This document shows, one piece after another, positions 52,866 through 63,824 of a stretch of DNA of 64,000 nucleotides (the stretch's first letter is position 1; each line of letters starts with the position of its first letter). The DNA lies in contig AP025071.1 of assembly GCA_036186865.1 (NCBI GenBank), positions 11,019,879 to 11,083,878 on the forward strand, in the 5' to 3' direction. The position numbers and the translations under genes are program-made. Source of the stretch: Eustoma russellianum (Eukaryota > Streptophyta > Magnoliopsida > Gentianales > Gentianaceae). The notes beneath the pieces were generated by a model. It was not told the DNA's origin and made no database searches. It worked only from the letters and a program-made list of their open reading frames with translations.

Positions 52866-54039
52866 ATTGGAAATGTCCTGTAGGGGTTCGGATGCATCAC
52901 AATCGGCTGTCAAACAACCGACATCAACAGAGGGAGGAACGGCAGAGGGGCCATCTGCCGGAGCCATTTCATCTGGCAGCTTATGATTGTCCTAGGAACA
53001 ATCAACCAATGATGGGTCTGCTGGAGGTGCTGGGACTGTTTTTCTTTTAACCGGCGTCCATCGCTGCGTTCTCGGTCGAGGTGGTCGAGGTGGCGGCAGA
53101 GGCGGCACATTGGATTTATCTTTCGAAGGGCAGGCAGCAGTTGCATGACCTAATCTTTGGCATGATGTGCAAAATAGTGGCAAATCTTCATAGACCACTG
53201 ACTGTAGGATCAATCTACTTTTCGCCTGCAAATATATCTTCTACGGCAATTCTTGAGAAACATCCACTTCAACGCAAACTCGAGCGACAGACGGCCTCAG
53301 CCCATCCATCGTTGCAACATCCAGCTTTATCGGTGATCCTATTGGACGCACAATTTCAAACAACGCTTCCCGGTGATGGAGCTGGATCGGAAGGCCTGGA
53401 AACGCAATCCAAACCGGAACAACGGGAACATCTGCAGTGGGATCAAAATCAACAGTCCACTTCGTGATACGCATGTGACAACCGGATATATGCCAGGAAC
53501 GGCGATAGAAACATCTCAAATAATCCGCTTCATTGCGAAAATTCAAAAGAATATGTGTTTGATCGATAAGCGTGATACGCAGATCATGATGAAACCCAAT
53601 TTTCTCAAAGACTTCTCATATAACTTTCAATGGAGGTCAGCCATACCAGAAAGTGCCTACCAATGAATATCTGAATGGCGCAGCAAGGGCATCAATCTCG
53701 AAATCTAGGAAGGATATCATTGGGATACCTTTATAGCGCGAAACTATCTTCGGAGAAATGGCGATGTTGCATGATGATTCCGCACCGGAGACAACCGTGG
53801 CAAAGGACGGCGCGGATGTCATTGTGATCGCAAGATTAGTAGAAAGAATGGATCTTTCAGTAGTTATCAGCAGCAGGGGGGTTGTAAAAGCACGTGAGAA
53901 TGACGGTGTGATGGAAACAGGCGATGATCGAATGGAAACCGGCAGCGGCGGTTATCGCCGCAAAGCCGGCCGCAATCGCCGGAGGGGAGAAGCCATTCAT
54001 ATATATATATATATGTATATATATAAATGTGTGGATAGA
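52866..54039 (-). pseudogene. LINE ORF1 remnant (DUF4283-like plus zinc knuckle)
   Basis: Minus-strand frames in order: 53822-53637 (SFATVVSG...FEIDALAAPFRYSLVGTFWYG), 53546-53241 (FRNEADYLRCFYRRSWHISGCHMRITKWTVDFDP, then PVVPVWIAFPGLPIQLHHREALFEI) and 53231-52992 (SVVYEDLPLFCTSCQRLGHATAAC, a complete CCHC knuckle, then a proline/arginine tail). This is the usual ORF1 layout of plant L1-type LINEs, an RNA-binding protein needed for retrotransposition. Frameshifts separate the pieces. The 5' side at 53999-54028 is an (AT)n run, and array K follows at 54040. Confidence 0.85.
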
Positions 54040-55170
54040 TGATGCGATTCAAGGAGCCCTAAACATACAAGCTTCACAAACAAGGGCCTTCAACATACAA
54101 ACTCTACAAACAAGAAGTTTTTGCACAAATAGAAGATGTAAACTAAAGAGCTTCTTGTTCAAACATGTACAAGATGAGCCAAGGAATGTATATGCATGAT
54201 TTTTCAATGTTTATTGAGGTCATGATCTGATTGTCTAAGTGTTTCAATACACATTATATGATGTAAGGGTTGGTGAGAGGGCAGGATGGTCATTTCATGC
54301 GTTGTCATTGTAATATCGAGTCTAGTTGTTTGCGTTGTCTTTATTTTAGGTCTAGGCTATTTTATAGAGTCTTTTAATACGTGTTTATAGTACTAATTAT
54401 CGTTTTTAAGTGTTTTCTAAGGTGATAAGGCTAAATAAGGAAAGTGGCTTAGAGAGTCCCTATTTTTCAGGAAGGTAGCCAGACACCAGTCGGTATTTTG
54501 GACGCCTAGGTCGAAGTACTGATCCAAACGGGTTCAAACCACTTGGAAGTTTCAGATAACTCAATTTGTGACGATTTTCATGTTTTACACTTTGTCTAAT
54601 TCGGGCTACAAGGTGGACCGAAATCAGGTGCAAGTTGGGAGTCCAGAATAGAAAGTACTGAAGTTCACTGGGTGGATACCTAATCTTTGGAGGCCCGTAT
54701 CTCTGTCAAGAAGAGTCCAAATGAGGTGATTCAAAAGCCCAAATTCAAGGGAATGTCATGAGCTACAACTTTGCTGAAGAGTGCAAACCCTAATTCGGCG
54801 CGTAGAAGCGGGTAGAAGCCAATAACCGACAGGGTGTAATTCCAGTGCGAGATTTTAGGGATTTGAATTATTTAATCTTCCTTGATTAGCTTTGACTTAT
54901 CTTTTATGTAAATTTGATTTAGATTGATAGGTAGTATTCTTAGCAATTTGATTGATTAGTTAATTTTTAAGATTAGAAAAATTATAGCCTTATATGAGAG
55001 TCAAGAAAAATGGCAGCCTAGTTTCAGTTTTTCAGAATTTGGAGAATTAAAAATTCAGTTTTTGTTGCAACGTGTGTTGCCTTCTTTGTGTGTTTTTCCT
55101 TTGGTTTTCACAAAGTAAAATCAAGGCTAGATCCAATCAAGGTTTGAGCAAACCTAGTTGGTGAATCACA
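54040..55170 (+). mobile_element. LTR 1 of array K (3' border provisional)
   Basis: It begins TGATGCGATTC. The third copy shares homology to ...AATCCAAGGATACGG (63097, equivalent to about 55184), which may already include the primer-site region, so the LTR is about 1.1 kb. I could not assign a tRNA for the primer site. The first 100 bp contain two imperfect repeats with a cttcaacatacaa/acatacaagcttc core. Confidence 0.6.
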
Positions 55171-56418
55171 ATCCAACGATACGGGCTGTTTTGCGCGAAG
55201 TAGTAAAATAGTATTTGTATCTCGACAATTAGGATCTTTGTGGCTTGATTAGGCTTGAAAGGTTATAGCTTTGTATCAAGAGTTTTCAACCGTGCGTATG
55301 GCATGGGAGAACTAGTCTTGGATACAAGAAAATTGCAACGCAAACCAAGCAACAATGCAATCAATTCACACAAGTCTAAGATCAACTAAAAGCTTCGTTA
55401 GCAACAAGATTTACTTGTGACACGGGTAGCACTTTAAAGCAATGGACTAGATTTATATGTTATGGCTGAATTTAAACCCTAATACAATGAACCTATTGTT
55501 AAGTGTGTGTAAAGATTCAATCTTGAAGTGTTAAGATCACAAAATATTTGCAAGCTCCAAACTTTTGTGTTGCTGTACACGTTCAGCCAGTGCACAAAAG
55601 CTAAGAATGATATTTTTTTTTTGTTGATTGAAGTGCAACGTAATGACTTGCAAGACAACTAAAGCCGTAGCTTTTTTTTTTAAACAGAATGGATATTTCG
55701 TGAGTTAAGCAAGAGGGAAAAAATTTTCCATGCAATAGTTTCTGTAAGTAGGCGTGCATGCATGGACATGTAGGGAGTCAAAAATCCAAACAAAGGTAGG
55801 AACTTTCTTTTCTTTTTGTCTTCGTATGTGCTGAAGGGTGTAACAAAAAAAAAAAAGCTGCACTTCCGTTATTCATTTCAACTCGTACGAAGACAACAAA
55901 AAAAAAAAAGAGGTTGCACCCTTTTTAAGCCTCAAAATACATAAATTCTTCATTGCCTTTTCACTTGGATACTTGATTGTTGCACTTCAATCAGCAACTT
56001 GTGATTAATTTGCATAAGGCTAAGGTTAACTAAAGATTGCCCAGGGCAACCCTTAGTTTTCTTTGGCTCAGCCTTTGACATAATTTTTGGTCTCTTTTTC
56101 TTTGATTCTTAGAAGGTTAAGTGTGTTAAATTGTCTACTTCTTGGCTTGATACCTTTGCTTATTAGTTGCTGAAATTTGGTTGACACATTGGAGAAGAAG
56201 GTGCAATTGATCATCGGATTGTGTTAGCCACTTGAGAAGCTTGCTTTGGTTGTTTCTAGCCCAAGATTGACCGAGGAAGACACAAACTTGAGTGACTATA
56301 CAAGAGATAGAAAGGAACATACACATTGATTTTGATTTTCACTAACGTAACGAAATCTCTTTTGTCTTTGTGTTAGTTTTCCTTTTCTTGTCTTCTTTAT
56401 TTCATTTCAGGTGAAAAC
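55171..56418 (+). other. Leader of element K, unit 1, with nested inverted repeats
   Basis: There is no gene in this 1.2-kb stretch before gag. Complementary arms: gttgattgaagtgcaac (about 55623) with gttgcacttcaatcagcaac (55979); gtcttcgta (about 55819) with tacgaagac (about 55887); and gggtgtaac (about 55836) with ggttgcaccc (about 55913). Two A runs of about 12 bases flank the inner loop. Unit 2 has the same structure at about 59725-60100. Confidence 0.65.
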
Positions 56419-58134
56419 ATGTCGTCGACCAATGCCGTAGATGAGGTGACAAGGGCTGAACTGTCACTTGAAAAGGTGTTGGAGAAATTGCAAGAAATCT
56501 CCAACAAGGTGGAAGAATTGGATTGGAGAACCTTGAATCAACATAGTTCACAAGTTGAAGAGTTGGTTGGCACCATTTGGGGAGTCATGTGTTATGAGCA
56601 TGACTACAACGAGGTTGAAAAACGCATGATTACCTTTGGAAAATCAAATGGTATTTGGGTAAGAAATTGGCGTTGCAAAGTGCCTAAGTTTCAAAATTAT
56701 CCACAACATGATAAAGATATTAAAGCATATTACAATGAATTGTTAGATGACTTATATTATGCTTACATTGAAGAGATTGAGGAATTAACCATGATTAGAT
56801 TCATTGCTGGGTTAAATAAAGAGATTGCATATGAAATGATGCATTGTAGATATGAATCACTTGAAGCTATGTATGAGCATGCAACCAACATTGAGAATAG
56901 GATAAAATTTAAGAAAGACATGGATGATTTTTTTGCTAAAATGCATAAGTGTGGCAAAGCTGAAATTATTTCTAAAAAGGAGCAAAAAGCTGAAATTGTA
57001 CCTTATGTCGATGCTAAAACAAAGCCGAAAGTTGATTTGTTTCCACAAGAGTTAAATGAGGTTAAACTTAATGCATTTAATGAGCATGAAGTGCATGATA
57101 ATATAGTTGAATTGCATGGCGAAATCTTGGTTGAATTGCATGAGAAAACGAGTGAACATGAGGATGATTTACATGTTGAAGTAGCATCGCCTATTTGTCT
57201 TGATTTGTGTTCACCACATGTATCGTGCGATCTTGAGTTAAGACCTAAATTGGAACTTGTGTCACATGAATTAGATGATGATTTAAATGATGAATCAGAT
57301 GCATCTAAGTTGGTTGAACCTGAGTTGATAGTTAAGAGTGTTGAATCGGTTGTTGCTAAATCTTTTAAAGTGTGTGTTGAACTGCCTAGTCTACATTGTT
57401 TTCATGACCCTTTTCATATGCTTTATACGCACACGGACTTTAGCATGAACCATTCCCATAGTGTGCTTGTTCATAGGATGATTCATACCATGTTTGCTGA
57501 TGAGAGATGCCATATCACATTGTCTTGTTTCCCTTTCCAAATTCTGGTGACTTATGACTTCGTTTGCCATGATAAATTGTTGTTCTATGTATTGATTGAG
57601 TTTGAATGTTCCTTTCATGATGGATTTTGGTTGCATCCTACACATTCATGTTTGATTAAGAGAAGCATGACTATACACCCTAAACACATCAAGAAGAGGT
57701 TTGTATTGACATGGAGTCGTGTTCTAGTGTGTGATAAGTCTTTCTTTTGGAAGCTTCATAAGTGTCTCACTTGTTCTTTGTTAATGCATCCTAAGCATGT
57801 GAAAGTGAATATACAAAAGATGTATGACTCTACTCCTTATTTATCTCTTTGCCATCATCTTTTACTTGATCGTGGTTCTAGATATGCATTTTTTGAGTTA
57901 GAGTTTCAGGTGTATGTCTTTGTGCACCGTAAACATGTTAGGAAGAGGGGTTTATTGATGTCTAGATGTGTCATCATTGGAGTACGTGGTCATCCTAAGC
58001 ATGTTAGACTTAAATTATGTATGATCATTACACTTGGCTTGTTTGTACTTGTATCATACGTAGTTTATGAGTCATTTATGGACTATCCCTCTTATCCATT
58101 TGTGTGTTTAGATTCGAGGTCGAATCTTTTTTAG
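56419..58134 (+). CDS. Gag-like protein of element K, unit 1 (571 aa, intact)
   Basis: The start is ATG 56419, after ttcatttcaggtgaaaac. Residues about 85-170 resemble a gypsy gag core: FQNYPQHDKDIKAYYNELLDDL, MIRFIAGLNKEIAYEMMHCRYESLEAMYEHATNIE. It would form the particle. There is no CCHC knuckle and no protease motif. Residues 180-300 are acidic and H/E-rich. Residues 320-571 are unlike standard gag: they are His/Cys-rich, with four spaced HPKHV-like motifs (420, 457, 503, 525) and a hydrophobic segment at about 532-550 (LCMIITLGLFVLVSYVVY) that could span a membrane. The last residues overlap the polypurine tract. The function of the C-terminal half is unknown; it could be decayed pol or a novel extension. 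Confidence 0.8.
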   Translation: MSSTNAVDEVTRAELSLEKVLEKLQEISNKVEELDWRTLNQHSSQVEELVGTIWGVMCYEHDYNEVEKRMITFGKSNGIWVRNWRCKVPKFQNYPQHDKDIKAYYNELLDDLYYAYIEEIEELTMIRFIAGLNKEIAYEMMHCRYESLEAMYEHATNIENRIKFKKDMDDFFAKMHKCGKAEIISKKEQKAEIVPYVDAKTKPKVDLFPQELNEVKLNAFNEHEVHDNIVELHGEILVELHEKTSEHEDDLHVEVASPICLDLCSPHVSCDLELRPKLELVSHELDDDLNDESDASKLVEPELIVKSVESVVAKSFKVCVELPSLHCFHDPFHMLYTHTDFSMNHSHSVLVHRMIHTMFADERCHITLSCFPFQILVTYDFVCHDKLLFYVLIEFECSFHDGFWLHPTHSCLIKRSMTIHPKHIKKRFVLTWSRVLVCDKSFFWKLHKCLTCSLLMHPKHVKVNIQKMYDSTPYLSLCHHLLLDRGSRYAFFELEFQVYVFVHRKHVRKRGLLMSRCVIIGVRGHPKHVRLKLCMIITLGLFVLVSYVVYESFMDYPSYPFVCLDSRSNLF

Positions 58135-58145
58135 GAGGGAGGGAA

Positions 58146-59280
58146 TGATGCGATTCAAGGAGCCCTAAACATACAAGCTTCACAAACAAGGGCCTTCAAC
58201 ATACAAACTCTACAAACAAGAAGTTTTTGCACAAATAGAAGACGTAAACTAAAGAGCTTCTTGTTCAAACATGTACAAGATGAGCCAAGGAATGTATATG
58301 CATGATTTTTCAATGTTTATTGAGGTCATGATCTGATTGTCTAAGTGTTTCAATGCATATTATATGATGTAAGGGTTGGTGAGAGGGCAGGATGGTCATT
58401 TCATGCGTTGTCGTTGTAATATCGAGTCTAGTTGTTTGCGTTGTCTTTATTTTAGGTCTAGGCTATTTTATAGAGTCTTTTAATATGTGTTTATAGTACT
58501 AATTATCGTTTTTAAGTGTTTTCTAAGGTGATAAGGCTAAATAAGGAAAGTGGCTTGGAGAGTCCCTATTTTTCAGGAAGGTAGCCAGACACCAGTCGGT
58601 ATTTTGGATGCCTAGGTCGGAGTACTGATCCAAACGGGTTCAAACCACTTGGAAGTTTCAGATAACTCAATTTGTGACGATTTTCATGTTTTACACTTTG
58701 TCTAATTCGGGCTACAAGGTGGACCGAAATCAGGTGCAAGTTGGGAGTCCAGAATAGAAAGTACTGAAGTTCACTGGGTGGATACCTAATCTTTGGAGGC
58801 CCGTATCTCTGTCAAGAAGAGTCCAAATGAGGTGATTCAAAAGCCCAAATTCAAGGAAATTTCATGAGCTACAACTTTGCTGAAGAGTGCAAACCCTAAT
58901 TCGGCGCGTAGAAGCGGGTAGAAGCCAATAACCGACAGGGTATAATTCCAGTGCGAGATTTTAGGGATTTGAATTATTTAATCTTCCTTGATTAGCTTTG
59001 ACTTATCTTTTATGTAAATTTGATTTAGATTGATAGGTAGTATTCTTAGGAATTTGATTGATTAGCTAATTTTTAAGATTAGAAAAATTATAGCCTTATA
59101 TGAGAGTCGAAAAACGGCAGCCTAGTTTCAGTTTTTCAGAATTTGGAGAATTAAAAATTCAGTTTTTGTTGCAACGTGTGTTGCCTTCTTTGTGTGTTTT
59201 TTCTTTGGTTTTCACAAAGTAAAATCAAGGCTAGATCCAATCAAGGTTTGAGCAAACCTAGTTGGTGAATCACAATCCAA
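58146..59280 (+). mobile_element. LTR 2 of array K
   Basis: It shares the start and sequence of LTR 1. At several positions it agrees with LTR 3 against LTR 1 (gtcgttg against gtcattg, taatatgtg against taatacgtg, cttggagag against cttagagag). It serves as 3' LTR of unit 1 and 5' LTR of unit 2. 59281-60520 is the leader of unit 2, with no gene. Confidence 0.7.
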
Positions 59281-60520
59281 GGATACGGGCTGTTTTGCGC
59301 GAAGTAGTAAAATAGTATTTGTATCTCGACAATTAGGATCTTTGTGGCTTGATTTGGCTTGAAAGGTTATAGCTCTGTATCAAGAGTTTTCAACCGTGTG
59401 TATGGCATGGGAGAACTAGTCTTGGATACAAGAAAATTGCAACGCAAACCAAGCAACAATGCAATCAATTCACACAAGTCTAAGATCAACTAAAAGCTTC
59501 GTTAGCAACAAGATTTACTTGTGACACGGGTAGCACTTTAAAGCAATGGACTAGATTTATATGTTATGACTGAATTTAAACCCTAATACAATGAACCTAT
59601 TGTTAAGTGTGTGTAAAGATTCAATCTTGAAGTGTTAAGATCACAAAATATTTGCAAGCTCCAAACTTTTGTGTTGCTGTACACGTTCAACCAGTGCACA
59701 AAAGCTAAGAATGATATTTTTTTTTGTTGATTGAAGTGTAACGTAATGACTTGCAAGACAACTAAAGCCGTAGTTTTTTTTTTTTAAACAGAATGGATAT
59801 TTCGTGAGTTAAGCAAGAGGGAAAAAATTTTCCATGCAATAGTTTCTGTAAGTAGGCGTGCATGCATGGACATGTAGGGAGTCAAAAATCCAAACAAAGG
59901 TAGGAACTTTCTTTTCTTTTTGTCTTCGTATGTGCTGAAGGGTGTAACAAAAAAAAAAGCTGCATTTCCGTTATTCATTTCAACTCGTACGAAGACAACA
60001 AAAAAAAAAAAGAGGTTGCACCCTTTTTAAGCCTCAAAATACATAAATTCTTCATTGCCTTTTCACTTGGATACTTGATTGTTGCACTTAAATCAGCAAC
60101 TTGTGATTAATTTGCATAAGGCTAAGGTTAACTAAAGATTGCCCAGGGCAACCCTTAGTTTTCTTTGGCTCAGCCTTTGACATAATTTTTGGTCTCTTTT
60201 TCTTTGATTCTTAGAAGGTTAAGTGTGTTAAATTGTCTACTTCTTGGCTTGATACCTTTGCTTATTAGTTGCTGAAATTTGGTTGACACATTGGAGAAGA
60301 AGGTGCAATTGATCATCGGATTGTGTTAGCCACTTGAGAAGCTTGCTTTGGTTGTTTCTAGCCCAAGATTGACCGAGGAAGACACAAACTTGAGTGACTA
60401 TACAAGAGAGAGAAAGGAACATACACATTGATTTTGATTTTCACTAACGTAACGAAATCTCTTTTGTCTTTGTGTTAGTTTTCCTTTTCTTGTCTTCTTT
60501 ATTTCATTTCAGGTGAAAAC

Positions 60521-62406
60521 ATGTCGTCGACCAATGCCGTAGATGAGGTGACAAGGGCTGAACTGTCACTTGAAAAGGTATTGGAGAAATTGCAAGAAAT
60601 CTCCAACAAGGTGGAAGAATTGGATTGGAGAACCTTGAATCAACATAGTTCACAAGTTGAAGAGTTGGTTGGCACCATTTGGGGTGTCATGTGTTATGAG
60701 CATGACTACAACGAGGTTGAAAAACGCATGATTACCTTTGGAAAATCAAATGGTATTTGGGTAAGAAATTGGCGTTGCAAAGTGCCTAAGTTTCAAAATT
60801 ATCCACAACATGATAAAGATATTAAAGCATATTACAATGAATTGTTAGATGACTTATATTATGCTTACATTGAAGAGATTGAGGAATTAACCATGATTAG
60901 ATTCATTGCTGGGTTAAATAAAGAGATTGCATATGAAATGATGCATTGTAGATATGAATCACTTGAAGCTATGTATGAGCATGCAACCAACATTGAGAAT
61001 AGGATAAAATTTAAGAAAGACATGGATGATTTTTTTGCTAAAATGCATAAGTGTGGCAAAGCTGAAATTGTTTCTAAAAAGGAGCAAAAAGCTGAAATTG
61101 TACCTTATGTCGATGCTAAAACAAAGCCGAAAGTTGATTTGTTTCCACAAGAGTTAAATGAGGTTAAACTTAATGCATTTAATGAGCATGAAGTGCATGA
61201 TAATATAGTTGAATTGCATGGCGAAATCTTGGTTGAATTGCATGAGAAAACGAGTGAACATGAGGATGATTTACATGTTGAAGTAGCATCGCCTATTTGT
61301 CTTGATTTGTGTTCACCACATGTATCGTGCGATCTTGAGTTAAGACCTAAATTGGAACTTGTGTCACATGAATTAGATGATGATTTAAATGATGAATCAG
61401 ATGCATCTAAGTTGGTTGAACCTGAGTTGATAGTTAAGAGTGTTGAATCGGTTGTTGCTAAATCTTTTAAAGTGTGTGTTGAACTGCCTAGTCTACATTG
61501 TTTTCATGACCCTTTTCATATGCTTTATACGCACACGGACTTTAGCATGAACCATTCCCATAGTGTGCTTGTTCATAGGATGATTCATACCATGTTTGCT
61601 GATGAGAGATGCCATATCACATTGTCTTGTTTCCCTTTCCAAATTCTGGTGACTTGTGACTTCGTTTGCCATGATAAATTGTTGTTCTATGTATTGATTG
61701 AGTTTGAAAGTTCCTTTCATGATGGATTTTGGTTGCATCCTACACATTCATGTTTGATTAAGAGAAGCATGACTATACACCCTAAACACATCAAGAAGAG
61801 GTTTGTATTGACATGGAGTCGTGTTCTAGTGTGTGATAAGTCTTTCTTTGGAAGCTTCATAAGTGTCTCACTTGTTCTTTGTTAATGCATCCTAAGCATG
61901 TGAAAGTGAATATACAAAAGATGTATGACTCTACTCCTTATTTATCTCTTTGCCATCATCTTTTACTTGTTCGTGGTTCTAGATATGCATTTTTTGAGTT
62001 AGAGTTTCAGGTGTATGTATTTGTGCACCGTAAACATGTTAGGAAGAGGGGTTTATTGATGTCTAGATGTGTCATCATTGGAGTACGTGGTCATCCTAAG
62101 CATGTTAGACTTAAATTATGTATGATCATTACACTTGGCTTGTTTGTACTTGTATCATACGTAGTTTATGAGTCATTTATGGACTATCCCTCTTATCCAT
62201 TTGTGTGTTTAGATTCGACGTCGAATCTTTTTGAGGAGGGAGGGAATGATGCGATTCAAGGAGCCCTAAACATACAAGCTTCACAAACAAGGGCCTTCAA
62301 CATACAAACTCTACAAACAAGAAGTTTTTGCACAAATAGAAGATGTAAACTAAAGAGCTTCTTGTTCAAACATGTACAAGATGAGCCAAGGAATGTATAT
62401 GCATGA
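60521..62406 (+). pseudogene. Gag-like protein of element K, unit 2 (frameshifted)
   Basis: It is nearly identical to the unit 1 gene. One T is missing from the ttctttt run (about 61849), which ends the first frame at 61885 after 454 residues. The remainder (61879-62406) is open in the next frame and contains the last three of the four HPKHV-like motifs and the hydrophobic segment. The unit 1 stop (TTTTAG) is TTTGAG here, so that frame runs through the polypurine tract 160 bp into LTR 3 (EEGGNDAIQGALNIQ...). Confidence 0.85.
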
Positions 62407-63097
62407 TTTTTCAATGTTTATTGAGGTCATGATCTGATTGTCTAAGTGTTTCAATGCACATTATATGATGTAAGGGTTGGTGAGAGGGCAGGATGGTCAT
62501 TTCATGCGTTGTCGTTGTAATATCGAGTCTAGTTGTTTGCGTTGTCTTTATTTTAGGTCTAGGCTATTTTATAGAGTCTTTTAATATGTGTTTATAGTAC
62601 TAGTTATCGTTTTTAAGTGTTTTCTAAGGTGATAAGGCTAAATAAGGAAAGTGGCTTGGAGAGTCCCTATTTTTCAGGAAGGTAGCCAGACACCAGTCGG
62701 TATTTTGGACGCCTAGGTCGGAGTACTGATCCAAACGGGTTCAAACCACTTGGAAGTTTCAGATAACTCAATTTGTGACGATTTTCATGTTTTACACTTT
62801 GTCTAATTCGGGCTACAAGGTGGACCGAAATCAGGTGCAAGTTGGGAGTCCAGAATAGAAAGTACTGAAGTTCACTGGGTGGATACCTAATTTTTGGAGG
62901 CCCGTATCTCTGTCAAGAAGAGTCCAAATGAGGTGATTCAAAAGCCCAAATTTAAGGGAATTTCATGAGCTACAACTTTGCAACCGTGTGTTGCTTGTGT
63001 TTTGTGTTTTCCTTTGGTTTTTACAAATTAAAATCAAAGCTAGATCCAATCAAGGTTTGAGCAAACCTAGTTGGTGAATCACAATCCAAGGATACGG
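62247..63097 (+). mobile_element. LTR 3 of array K (internally deleted)
   Basis: It matches LTR 1 and 2 up to gctacaactttgc (about 62981), skips about 290 bp, and resumes at aaccgtgtgttgc until gatacgg (63097). The break leaves no obvious target duplication for the array, so its right end is truncated. Confidence 0.75.
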
Positions 63098-63614
63098 AAC
63101 GACGTGTTGGATTGGGAGATTCGAATTGCTCAACGTAGACGTTGTTGATTTCTCTTGTCCAAGAAGGTGGTGTTGGCGCCATTGTCCCACGCAAGGGTGA
63201 TCAAAGGTGTCTTTTGGAGTTGAAAGAAGCGATCGTCAATTCCATACGATCCAAGATCGTATCAATAGAAGTGGGAGGAGACTTTCCATTTCAAAGTTTG
63301 TTGCCATCATGCCTTCTCCAAATATATCTCCATTTAATGAACTACTTAGTTCATTTAACTAAGTACTTCACTTAATGAACTAGTTTAGTTCATTAATGGT
63401 AGCACCTGAAATTAGTTCAAACACAACAAATGTTTGCCATTTGATGTAAGCTTTAAAGCTTTATGGCTTGTTAGTACGGCAACATTATATATAAAGTATA
63501 TAAGGCAAGTTTGTCGCAAAAACGTGTCAAGCAATAAATTGTGTCATGCATTTCTTAAACACGTGTTATTTAAATCATGTATTTTATGAATCTCTCAAAC
63601 TCTTTTTCTCAACA
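63098..63614 (-). mobile_element. 3' LTR fragment of copia N
   Basis: On the minus strand the LTR starts TGTTGAGAAAAAGAG at 63614. About 63276-63614 aligns with the family A LTR start region (2590-2962), including the taatgaact/agttcatta inverted repeats at 63330-63400 and ggcaacattatatataa. 63098-63275 is unassigned; it contains a hairpin (atacgat/atcgtat at 63246-63264) and may be diverged LTR or filler DNA. Confidence 0.65.
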
Positions 63615-63824
63615 ATATTCCCTTTTTGATGATTTACAAAATAACCTAAGTTCATGATTTAAATTTAACCGCTCTCCCTCCATTTGCACCCAAGTTCAAA
63701 TTTTGAATTCTCTCCCCTTGATTTTTGCAATCAATCACTCTCACCCCTTAAATCATGCGATCTCTCCCCCTTTATTTTGGAAATAAAATCAAAAGTGCAT
63801 GTAAAGATGGAAAGACATATCAAG
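63615..63824 (-). promoter_or_regulatory. Polypurine tracts of copia N
   Basis: The minus strand has AAAGGGGGAGAG (about 63763), AAGGGGAGAG (about 63714), a GGAGGGAGAG run (about 63675) and AAAAAGGGAAT next to the LTR, the same multiple arrangement as in copia A and G. Confidence 0.7.

Larger units (their letters stand above)
54040..63097 (+). mobile_element. Tandem array K of a gag-only LTR element (LTR-gag-LTR-gag-LTR)
   Basis: Units start TGATGCGATTCAAGG at 54040, 58146 and 62247, with periods of 4106 and 4101 bp. Units 1 and 2 are about 98-99% identical by eye. The third unit has only the LTR part, with an internal deletion at about 62981, and stops at 63097. Each interior contains a leader and one gag-like ORF, then GAGGAGGGAGGGAA as polypurine tract directly before the next LTR. 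There is no pol. It is probably related to terminal-repeat retrotransposons with a gag domain (TR-GAG) known from plants. Confidence 0.85.

Noticed and set aside
53758..54042. 94-aa plus-strand frame
   Set aside because: Antisense shadow of the LINE ORF1 remnant.
57391..57645. Minus-strand frames inside the K gag gene (also 61493-61747 and similar)
   Set aside because: Shadows of the conserved plus-strand gag frame; repeated only because the unit is duplicated.
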